Origin: Planctomycetaceae bacterium | GTDB lineage: Bacteria > Planctomycetota > Planctomycetia > Pirellulales > Pirellulaceae | Assembly: GCA_020638995.1 (NCBI GenBank) | Contig: JACKHM010000002.1 | Location: 434,001-498,000, forward strand | Reading direction: 5' to 3' | DNA length: 64,000 nt | Part shown: positions 41,101 to 53,100 of the stretch, one piece after another | Numbering within the stretch: position 1 is the first letter of the stretch | Layout of the letters: each line of letters starts with the position of its first letter | Notes under the pieces: model-generated | What the model was told of the DNA's origin: nothing | What the model saw: only the letters and a program-made list of their open reading frames with translations | Databases searched by the model: none | Translations under genes and position numbers: made by a program

Positions 41101-44100
41101 ATGCGTACGTCGAGAACAGCAAGTTGTTTGCTGCTGGCGACGTAGATCTCAACGCAATGAGCACTTCCGAGATCGCGTCAACAGTTGTCACTGCTTCTGC
41201 CGCGCTGGCTGGCGGAGGCATTGGAATCGGCGCTTCGATTGGTGCCTCGCTAGCGCACAACCTGATCGGATACGATGCGAACGGCAACCGGGTTCCCGGT
41301 GAGGTGCAAGCGTACGTTAAGAATTCGAGCATCGATGCAGACGGTGATTTATTGCAGACCGCGACTGCTCAACAGACGATCAGCGCCGATGTATTTGCCG
41401 GTTCCGTAGCTGCATCTGGTGGAGGTGGCCTAGGCGTGAGTGCGGCGGGGGCCGGAGCTAGCACCGAGAATAAGGTTGCCGCCAAAGTCAAAGCCTACGT
41501 TGACGGGTCGGGAACGGCTGGAATCAGCGCTGACCACATCACGCTGTTCGCTGATGATGCTTCGACCATTTCCGCGAATACCGGTGCGGCAGCGATTGCG
41601 GCAGCTTTTGGCGCGGCAGGCGTTTCCATTTCGATCGGCGTTGCTCTCGCGCAAAACGTCATCAGCAACGAAGTCGAGGCCTCGATCAAGAACGCCACCA
41701 GCGTCATTAGCACGGTTGGCGATATCGCGTTGACTGCAAAAGAACGTGCAACCATTTCGGCGACGACTGCGTCTGCTGCACTTTCCATCGCAGGTGGCGG
41801 GATCGGCGTTAGCGTGGCCGGAGCTGGCGCGGATGCCAAAAACGTAATTCTGACCAAGACGAATGCATTCATTGAAGACAGCAACGTGACAAGTGCTGCG
41901 GGTGTCAAAGTAGAGGCGATTGACGAATCGACGATCACGGCAACCGTCATCTCCGCTGCCGCTTCCCTGGGTGTTGGCCTCGCAGGCATTGGTGTCTCGA
42001 TTGGCGCTTCATTCGCAACGAACTCGATCGGATGGACATTGTCGGGCACGCGTCAGCCAGCGGAAGTTCAAGCTTATGTTGCTGATTCGAGCATCGATGC
42101 AACAACCTCGCTGAACCTTACGGCGACTGAAACCGCCACGATCATGGCCCAGACACTCGTTGCGTCGATCGCCGTCGGCGCAGGGGGAATTGGCGTGGGA
42201 GCTGCGGGATCGGGTGTGAGCACGGTGAACCGTGTTGCAACCAAGGTCAAGGCTACGATTGACGGCTCCGGCAGCCAGGGTTTCGAGGCGCAGGATGTCA
42301 ACTTGATTGCGCAGGATACTTCAACGATTACGGCAAACGCGGGCGCCGCTGCTGCTGCAGCCTCCGTGGCAGCAATCGGTGTCTCTTTGGCACTCGGCAT
42401 TGCCCGGGCCAAGAACGAAATCAGCAACGAGATTGAGGCGAGCATCAAGAATGCCGACGTAACGACGACGAGCGGGAAAGTTCGCGTGAAGGCCAACGAG
42501 GATGCCACGATCAATGCGACCACAGCCGCCGCATCGGTGGCTGCATCGTTGGGACTTGTTGGTGTGGCAGTCGCCGGCGCTGGCGCCGAAGCGGTCAACT
42601 ATATCTCGACGACAACGAATGCCTTTATCGAGAACAGCGATATTGTGACGATTGGCGATGTCGATATCGACGCAATGAACGACGCCACGATCAATGCAAC
42701 AGTTGCCACCTCGTCGACCGGGGTGGGAGCAGGCGCTGCTGCGGGTGTTGGGGCGTCCATCGGCGTCTCGGTTGCTCGCAACTTCATCGGAATGGATGGC
42801 CAGGGTAATACCTCGGCAAACTACACGACTGCGAATGAACCGCGATACATTGTCACCGGTCACAAAATCCGGATTTTGGACGGCGCCCGAGCGGGTGAAG
42901 TCTATGAGTACATTGGCAGTAAAACGCTCGAAGATCCGTTCTACACACAAGATGCCGATCCGGGCGATGATGAGTATGAAGCTCAGAGCGATCGCAAATG
43001 GTTGACCGAACTTGACTACAGCAATAGGAAATTGTGGAAACAGACCAACCTTCGTGTTACGCCGGCAGAGACCAAGGCATACATCAAGAATTCCAGTGTG
43101 AACGCGGGTGGCAACCTGACAGTCGATGCGGTGGCGAATCAGCAAATCAATGCGGTTGTCTTGTCAGGCTCGTCGGCGCTGTCGGCGGGTGCCATCGGGG
43201 TTAGCGTAAGCGGTGCAGGCGTTGGTGTAGAGAATCGAATCGACGCGGATGTCGCCGCTTACATTGAAGGCAGCGGTTCAACCGGCATCATTGCGGATAG
43301 CGTTCGAGTCAAGGCAATGGATACGTCCGTGATCGCGACGGCGGCAGGTTCCGCGTCGCTGGCGGCATCGTTCGGGTTCGTCGGGTTCTCGGTCTCGATT
43401 GGCACGGCTACGGCTTACAACGAAGTTGGCACCAGCGTGAGGGCGTACATTGATCAAGCGACGGTCACAAGTCGTGCGTTGGGAGATATTACCGTTGCGG
43501 CGGACTCGTCGGCCACGATCACAGCGGTCGCAAAAGCAGCGAGCGCGTCTGCGGGTGTCGGGTTCTTGGGTGTCGCGATCAGTGGTGCAGGTGCCGACGC
43601 GACGAACGTCATAAATACGACGACAAATGCCTACGTTGATCGCAGCTCGCTGACCAGTGGCGACGACGTAATCGTGACTGCAGAGAACGACTCGACGATC
43701 AACGCTACGATTGCTGCGCTGTCTTCGGCGACCGGCGGTGGCGCCGTTGGTGTGGGAGTCGCAATTGGGTCGTCGACTGCCCAAAACTTGCTGGGGTGGA
43801 ACGGCAATGACGCACCTCTATCCGAAGTCCAAGCTTATATCAAACGATCGAGCGTTAACGCCACCGACGACCTTATCGTAACGGCCGACAACGACTCGAC
43901 GATCACGGCGCTTGTGGCCGCGGACTCATCCGCCATCGCGGGTGGCGGTATTGCCGTGGCCGCAAGTGGTGCCGGTGCGTCCGTGAACAATCGCGTTGCG
44001 ACCGCCGTCCGAGCATATATCGACTCTTCAACAGGGACGGGGATCGACGCTGGGAACGACATTAATGTGACCGCGACCGATGACTCAACGATTACCGCCA

Positions 44101-47100
44101 CCGCCCTGGCATCTTCGGTTGCGACGTCCTTCGGTTTGATTGGCGGTTCGGTTTCGATCGGAGTGGCGCTTGCAAGCAATACGATTGGCAACATCGTCGA
44201 AGCCTTTATCAAGTCCTCAACGGTTGATACGACGGCGGGGGACGTAAATGTGCTGGCCGTCGAAGACGCGACAATAACGGCAACTTCACAAGCTGCGGCG
44301 GTAGCAAGTAGCTTCAGCATTGGTCGGACATTCTCCGGCGGTGGTGCCGGGACCGACGCAACTGTGCTGACAACGACTCGCGCCTACGTGGATCGCAGCA
44401 CGCTGACGGTGAACGGTGACGTGACGGTTGACGCGCAAAGCGAAACAACCGCTACGGCGCAGGTCCAAGTGACCTCGGTCAGCCTTGGCTTGATTGCTGC
44501 GGCTGCATCGGGATCCAATAGCACGGCAACGGTCTCGCCGACCGTGGATGCGTATATCAATTTGTCGACCGTTTCAGCTGATGCAGTCAATATTGCATCG
44601 AATGCCACACCTAAAGCTATCACGAACGCACGTGGATTTTCTGTTAGCACGGGAGCCTCTGTCGGAGTTTCGAGCGCCATATCATCGGTCTCGGCGAATG
44701 TGAATGCCTATATCGGTGGTCCGAGTATTAGCGCCGATAGCGTGAGCGTGATGGCCAATTCTAACTTGCCATCGAGCGGCAATACGGTCACCGCCGATGC
44801 CAATGGTTCTGCAGGCGGACTTTTGTTGGGTGTCGACGCGACAGTCACTAACGCCACGAACAGCACCACAGTCCGCAGCTATATTGCCGACAATTCTACG
44901 TTGAACATCGCGGGAAGCACCGAGATTGTGGCAACGGGCAATACGCGACAACGTGCGGATTCAAATAGCGCCGGGTTCGGACTGATCGCAGCCGGGATCA
45001 CGAAGTCAACCGCGGCATCCACCACGAATACGCACGCGTCGGTTGGCGAGAACGTCAGTTTGACGGCTGATAGTCTCAGCGTTACTGCAACGGGTGACGA
45101 TGACAACTTTGCCAAGACGACTGCCGGTGCGGCTGGCTTGGCCGCAGGGGCTTCCGCGGCTCCGAAGACGATCAATACGAGCTCGACGACGGCGAAGATC
45201 GGTCGGGGACTCAATGGTCGTACGATTGATCTATTATCCGGGGCCGGCAGTTTTGTGTTGGCCGCGGACCATACGGCGACGTTCAATACGCAAGTGGTCA
45301 CCGATGCAAAAGGAGTGCTCGGCGGTGCGGGCGCGGAGTCGGACAATACCGTCAACTCGACCGTGAAAGCGGAAGTGGGCAACGATGTCGACCTCAATGC
45401 CCTCTCGATCAGCATCAACGCGATTAACCGGATCGATAAACCAGAACTCAGTGGCGGCGCGAACCACATCAAGGGAGAAACGGGCGGCCTGGCAAGTGGG
45501 GCGAGTGTCGATAGCGATACTGCTGTCTCGTTGACGACCGAAATCAACATCGGCAATCGCGCCAAGCTGGACGTTCAAGGTGATGTGCTTTCCCCGGGTG
45601 GGTTCACGATGCGGACCTTGAATGTCATCGATGCGGTCGACGAAATCTCACTGCAAACTGGTGGCGCGATCTCCGGTGCCGGAGCCGATGCGACGTTCAA
45701 TGTGCTGACCGATGTGTCGCGAGTGAATATCGGATCGAACGCGCGTCTTGATAGCGTTGGACAGATTGATGTCTCTGCTCGTGGCGAAGGAGACGTACGT
45801 CTGCAAGTGAATGCAGAGACCTATGGCGCGGCAACAGTGGCCGTGGGTGATTCACTCGTCGACATCAAGCCGATCAATGAGGTCATTGTTGGGAACAATG
45901 CCACGATTAAAGCAGAAGGCAACATCAATATCTCGGCGGGAACGAATATTGACTTCGTCAGTGACGAGTACAACGTGCAATCGCGAGTCGACACGTTTGC
46001 GGGCAGCGCTATTCCGATTGATGACATCGACGCTCGGGCCTTTATAACGCAGACAAACACGATCGACGTTCGGTCGGGATCGTTGGTCGAGAGCATCGCG
46101 AATATCAACTTGCACGCCGACCGATTTGGGCGCACGAGCGTCATCGGAGCGGCCAAGGCTGTGAACTGGGCGAGCGAATTGTTTGGAAACGACGAACAAT
46201 TCGACGGTACTGGCCACGCGGAATCGCACGGCGAGGTCGTGGTCAACGGAACGCTTCGTACCGGCAGTCGGCGGCAGGAATTTCTAACATTAACTGGTTG
46301 GGATCGTTCTTCGGGAACGATTACTGCGTTTGACAAGAGCGATGGTGTCACCTTTACGGTTACGCAGGAGCAAGTGAAATCGAGTGCCGAAAAGGCCATC
46401 GAACAGGCACAAGCCGAGTTGCTAAAGTATCGCGATACCAACCCCACGCTGAGAGCATTTTACGAAGGTGAAATTGAACGCCTCCGCACAGAACTAGCGG
46501 CGGAAGGATTGCTGGAGCATCCTCCTGGGTCGCCCGCTGGCTACCTGGAACGTGTACAGCAATACGCAATTACGGTGACTGTTGATCCCATCCGGGCCCA
46601 GGCCGGGATAATCGACGTTCGCGGAGATCAATTGTCCGGCAGCGGTGTGATCGACTCTCCTGGCGATGCCAGCGTCACGATCCTCAATGACACTCCGGCC
46701 TTCATCAAACTTCGAGGAATCGAAATACCGGCGCAGACCGGTGGACTGTTCTTTAACGGAGAAGAGGTCTCCGAAGTTGGAACTACGTCCGACATCAATG
46801 CAGAAATCACGGCTGAGAATGGTCGAAATGCAAAGGATGATAACGAACGCAACCCGCACAACGAGCCACTCGTTGTCAAAAAGACCGCCACATTCTCGAA
46901 CATCACTGGTAGCCAAACGAGCCCTGAAGCGTCCATCGTCGTAAACAATCGGCTGAATGTTAATACGTTACCGGGGACCGACGTCTATCCGTGGCCGGAT
47001 ATCACGGTCGAGGGAAGGATCGACAATCTTGGCGGTACGCTGTTGCTTCAAACGCTGCCTGCCGGGCAAGGAGATATCAACATACTTGCTCCGGTTCGGG

Positions 47101-50100
47101 TCAAGACCCAAACGATCATCGCGGGCGGCAGTACCGTCATTGACCAACCCGGTGAAGGAACTTCTTTCTCCGTCGCTGGCGAGGCGCACGCACAATGGAG
47201 TTCATTGACGGGCGGGGGAACATCGGCAGCAAGTCAGAGCGCCATCACTTCGTTCCTAAACCAGATTCCTACGAACGTCAGCCTTTATGGTGAGCGGATC
47301 TTCATCAATTCCGAATTCATCAACGTCAATGGAATCATCCAAAGTGGCAAGTCCGATTACAGCCTCACGTTGGGCGCGGCGGCTGAGTTTGAAATCTATC
47401 TGGCGAAGCTCTTTGGAAGATCCGGACTTGTCACGTTGAATTCGGCGTCTAGCGGAGATTTCCTCGTCCGGTACGACGTCGCGAATCGCCGTATCGTTGT
47501 CGAGGAGCTGCGCATCGCCGGTGGCTCGGTTGATATCACAGGACATGTGCTGAATACCGGCAACGGCGAGATTCGCGTACTTGGCGGCTATGCCAACGTG
47601 AATGTTACGAACAGCACGTCCTATCCTGTTGTCATCAAGCGTTTGGATGTTTCACAGCGCGGTGCCGGAACGCTAATCCTGAAGGACAAGGCGAAGGGAA
47701 CTGCGGCCAATCCCTTTGTCACGATCTACCAGAAGACGGGCGACGGCGTCACCATTACGACCGACAATGGCTTAGGTAGCGTTTCGACCACCACAGGCAG
47801 CGACAATTCGACCTACCAGACGGCGAATGGCTGGAGATATGGATGGTCAGTCGGTGAACAGACGCGTGATCGAACCACGACGACGTATCGAACGGCATCT
47901 TGGCTCGGTATCGACGCGCTTGCCGCGGATCCGGGCAAAATCGTCGGAACTCCCAAACGCGAAGTCATCGGTGTCCCTCAGGTGCTCGATGCCGGTGGAT
48001 ACTACCAGTATGCTCCGGGGAACTCGACCAACTACGACTACTCGTCGACGACGACCGCATTAAGTACTCCTGAGACTCGCGTGGTCGACAACTGGACGGA
48101 GAGTACCTGGTACGGCAAGAAGACGTATTACACGGAGACCGTCACACAAACCTTTAACGAGACCGTTCACACCCACACCATCGAAGCTGATCGCCCAATC
48201 AAAATCAACTTCATCGGGTACGATCAAGGACAGGTTAGTGTTAGCTCTAGCGGGACGGTGTTCCTGGATGGTCCTATTCTGAATCCATCCGGTGCAACTT
48301 CAATTTCATCGGGCGGATACATTGTCCAGCTTAGTGACGGAGCATCCGTTGGCGGGCAAACCGTCAGTCTCTCGGCTATCCTCGCGATTGGTCCCGGTGC
48401 ACCACTACAGACCAACGTCGCCGATACGCCGCCGTTCGATTTTACGACGGCTTCAGGTACTGTCACATTGAGTACCGGACATCGAGTTCGTGTTGGTGAT
48501 GCCTACGCAGGCGGCGGTGTTCAGGGAGCCGTTTACCGCTACACGGGTTCCCGGGCCAGCATAAATTTGGGAACGCAAAACTATAACGGCTCGGGTTGGA
48601 GCCTCGTAGAAACCATTTCCAAGTTGGATGCAACTACCTTCTATGGGCAAATCAACCTTCGAGAGATCGCTGGTGACATTCGCATTGGTGCGATTAACGC
48701 TGGATTTGGCAGCGACATCAACATTTCGTCGCAGGGTGGCATCCTGGTTGGCAAGTCCGGGCCGGGTACATTGGCTGCCGGATCGATATCTGGCGGTGCG
48801 ATCACGCTGACAGCGGATAACGGTGATATCGGCGTACCTGGTGTGCCCGTCAATCTCAATACTGGCTCGCAGCTTCGCGATAAATTGAATGCCACGGCGG
48901 CGGGCAATATCTACCTCAAGGAATTGACCGGTGATCTGTCTGTGGAGACCGTCGCTGCCAGCGGTAATGTTGTCCTCGAAGTAGCATCGGGCGACTTACT
49001 GGACGGTAACAAGAACGCCCAGCGCGACGAGCGAACGATCAACGAGTTGCGAGACAATGTTTGGTCAGACCTCAATCTTGTGGGTGCTGATGCGATCCAA
49101 AAGATCGCCGATACGCTGGAAGCGTTTGGCTCGTTGAAGGAACAAGAGTACGCTCAATATTGGAGCTATCGCAGCAAGCAGGCCGATCCGTCGGTCTACG
49201 ATCCGAACTTCCGGGTAACGGTGTCCGACGATGAACGGGCTTTCTACGAAGTGGACTTTAGACAGCAAGGTGTTAGCCAAGGCTTGTCGGGTAACGCTTT
49301 GGACACCTTCGTCGCAAACGGCCTGACCACATTGCAGTCTTCGCGGACTACGCAGTATCACAATCTCCATCAGTCGTATGGTGCGATAGGAAACACGTTT
49401 AATCCCAACTTCGACTATGTGCCGACACAAGCCGAGACAGATCAGATAACGAAGAGTATCAAGGTCTGGACGGAAGAAGAATTGATCAACACGATCAGTG
49501 CAGGATTGCTCAAAGCCGTTTCGGATACGCAGACAGACCTTGAAGATCCTAACGTAAAGGGTGCCGACGTAACCATAATTGCGTCAGGCGGCGTAGGCAG
49601 CACCGGCGGCCAGACGCTGATCGATGTGAGTCACAGGCCCGTGCAAATATCGATGGATGACAAAATCGTTCTGGCCGCGGCCGAACGTGATGATGTCGTC
49701 TTCCTCGGCGCCAATCCTGTTCATGCGACGGTTGACTTTGCGGGCAGCATGATCGCTCGTCGAAGCTCCGGAAGCTGGCTCGCGGATGGTTTCCGGGTCG
49801 GACAATATATTCAAGTCGAAGGCAACACCGACAATGCTACGGACGACGGCACATTCTATCGGATTGCGGCTGTCACGAATTCAACGATTACCTTGTCGGG
49901 GACATCGTTGGTCACAGAGTTCTTCGAAAACATCACGATTGCTCCCGTCGTACTCGATCCGACGGCGCCTGGGGCCAACGTGGTTGCGATCCAAGTTCTG
50001 CACCGCGAAGACGTCGACGTTGACGCCACGGGCCAGATTAATGTTACCGCCGGTGAACAAGTCTTCTTGGGATCGGAGTTGACGATCAGGTTGAATCAGA

Positions 50101-53100
50101 TCATCGCAGGCGATGGAACAACCGGCGATGCGGTCCGCGTTAAGGGCGGGCAAAGTATTTTCAACGTCGCGCCGAACGGCACGACGAATATCCGGAGTTC
50201 CGATCTAGTTCTCGAGGCAGGCGCTGGGTCGATCGGCACGGCGCTGAAGCCAATCCTCACGGATCTCGTCGGCGGTGGAACTTTGACCGTGCGTGCGAAC
50301 GGCGACATTCACGTGTATGAGTTCGTGGGCGACATGAACTTGGAAACTGCTTTCTCCAAAACGGGCGGAGTGTATTTACAGGCAGCTGGTTCGATTGTGG
50401 ATGCGCTCGACCATGATTTCACAAATATCCTGGCGCATCATATTCATCTCACTGCGGGTGGAAATATCGGCGAAGTCGGAGACCTGTTGGATATCGATAC
50501 CGTCGGTTCCGGCGGAATTACTGCTACCGCCGAGGGAAATATCGGGATAGCAGATACGAGCGGAAACATGAATGTCCGCAATATCCTTTCGCGAACCGGA
50601 AATGTCGAACTTCAGGCACCACTTTCGATCTTGGATGCGGGAGACCTCAACGACCCGACGGATCCGAACTCGGGAGATGATACGAACGGTGCGGCGAGTA
50701 AGCCAAAGGCCGATGTACTAGGTAACTCGATTATCCTGCGAGCACTCAATGGAGGCATTGGGGCTAGCGGCAACGACTTGGATATCGACAGTTCATTCTC
50801 GGCGCCGGGAACGCTGACGACCTCCGCTAGTTTGAGCAACACGTATGTTATCGAAACGGCTGGCGACCTGACTCTGAAAGAGATCGCCGCTGGCGTCCAA
50901 ACCGCGTTCCTTACGGCCGTTACTGGTAGCATTTTGAATGGGAATTCGGGCGGACAGAATGTGCTGTCTGGAAAAGTCTGGGTGTTTGCCAGCCAGGATG
51001 TTGGCGCGGCCTTGAACCCAATCAAGACGAAAGTCGGGAACATTGAAGGCATTTCAACTGACGGAAGTATCTTCATCGAGAACACGGGACCTGTCGAGCT
51101 TGGTGGCGTCATCAGCGCCGTAGGAAATCTAAACGCTGGTGGTTTGTCGGCTAAGGATGGTGTGCTCCTCGGAGCGGCAAGCCCCGTGACGGTCAGTGAG
51201 AATATCACGTCGAATCAACAGATTGTCGTCATCGCTCGCGACGATGCGACCGGAGAGCCGGACGATATCACCGTCTTGCCGAATGTTACGCTGACGACGA
51301 CCGGTGCGGCAGGCAATCCGTTGCCGGAACTGAAGCAAGCCGAGATTTATTATGTGCAAGTCAACGGCAACCTGATCACGCTGCTTGACGCACCAGGCGG
51401 CAGTCCGATTAATCTCGGAACTCCTCCGGACACGACGACGACCCACTTCATTACACCCGCCGCGGGCCTCAACAACGGTTCCAACAACGAGCCGTTAAGT
51501 AGCTTCGAAAGTCGTTCCTTTACCGGTGCGAACATCTCCCCGGGCAACGACACCATCGATTTGGGACCAGGCCACGGATTCAGCAACGACGATCCGGTCA
51601 TTTACTCGACGTCGGGTACGATCAGCCTGTTGGCGGGAGACAAGATCCAACTTGAGCCGAAGTCCAAACTGAACGCATCGAGTGCGGTGTTCCTGCGGTC
51701 TGACTTTGGCAAGGCGGATTCGCCGTTGTCCTCGATATTCCTGGACAATGCATCGATCATGGCTGCGACCGTGGTCGACGCGCACTCGACCGATGACATT
51801 GTGATCGAGAACGACAGCACGATCGTTGCTGGAACGCACGTCCGTCTTTCAGCCGCCCATGATGTGTTTATCGACTCCACGAGTAGTGTCACTGCTGGTG
51901 CGTCAATCACGATTCAAGGCGATGCCGGCGACCCGAATCCAGGCATAGGCACCACGCTGAATATTGCCGGAGACTTTGATGCGCCGCTGGTGCATATCGT
52001 CGGCGGAGACGACAGTGACACTTTCAACATCGCCACCAGCGCTTCTAACGGCGTGATGCTTGTGGAAGGTCAGGGTGCTATCGATACCTTCAATATCAGT
52101 GCCTCGAACACCTTTGCGACCCCCATTGTGGTCTTTGGAGATTACGCTGTCGCTAACTTCAATGGTTCATCTGCGCTAACGACTATCGATTCCGATCGGA
52201 GTGGCGAGGGTGCTCGCGACTTCATCACAACTACAGGACTTGGCTTTGTGGTCGCGGTCGGCGGCGAAGGTCACGATATCTATACCGGACAGGGTGGCGC
52301 GGACTTCGTCGTTGGCGACGAGGGTCAAGTCAGTTTCACGAATGGACGCGTGACGGAACTCAAGACCCTGAACTCCAGCGTAGGAAAGCAGGATACTATT
52401 CTCCCGGGTGGCGGCACCAATGTTGCGATTGGTGGCGTAGGGCGAGATATCATTACCACAGATATTGGAAACAGTACGGTCGTGGGTGACGAAGGACGAG
52501 TCACGTTCGACAATCTGGGCCGCCCAGCGCTCGTCGAATCGATGAATCCTGGCGTCGGAGATATCGACCAAATCACATTGGGCACGGGAACGAATATCGC
52601 CATCGCGGGCGTCGGGTCGGACAGTATCACGACCGGCGTCGGTAACAATCTCGTAATTGGTGACGAAGGCATGGCCGTGTTTGTCAACGGGTTCGTGAGT
52701 TCTGCGGAGTCGACGAATCCGACGGTTGGCGGCAACGATACCATTACGATTGGTTCGGGGGCGGGCTCGTTTACCAACGTCCTGATTGGCGGTGCAGGAA
52801 AGGACACGATTACCTCTACCGGGGCCAGCGGGAATGTTGTGGCGTTCGGTGACCACGCCCGAGCGACCTTCGCGGGTACTCAGTTGTCCATGATCGTTTC
52901 GCTTGATTCAGGCATTGGTGATACCGATACCATCACGCTGGGCGGCGGAACGAACCGGGTTATCGCAGGTGCAGGAAGCGACCAGATTATCACTCAGGGA
53001 GGCGAGAATACGCTTCTTGGTGATGAAGGACAGGCGACGTTTGACGCAGCTGGAAATGCAATTCTAGTTGAGTCACTCAATCCTGCTGTTGGTGGTCGCG

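Larger units (their letters stand above)
36030..44560 (+). repeat. Stalk array B: four-part super-repeats of about 250-265 residues
   Basis: A (T/S)(K/T)T(N/R)AY/F landmark recurs near 36498, 38022, 38816, 40318, 41086, 41849, 42604, 43612 and 44364. Each basic unit of about 752-794 nt has four sub-repeats: (1) SGAGA..TN..TKTNAYI; (2) SIGAS..N.IGWD..PAEVQAYI; (3) SGAGV..N.V.T.VKAYIDG; (4) SIGVALA.N.ISNEVEAYI. Units of about 1,000 or 1,500 nt carry one or two VYxYxG cassette inserts, placed after sub-repeat 2 or 4. Confidence 0.88.
46620..52000 (+). other. Filamentous-haemagglutinin-like beta-helix region
   Basis: Long runs of short strands with G/N turns (GGTLLLQTLPAGQGDINILAP, NITSNQQIVVIARDD, GDIHVYEFVGDMNLETA, GGVYLQAAGSIVDALDH). 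The style matches FHA-type secreted beta helices. It contains one VYxYxG cassette (48453-48610), a Tyr/Thr-rich patch near 48090-48180 and a helical insert near 49011-49420. Confidence 0.55.
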
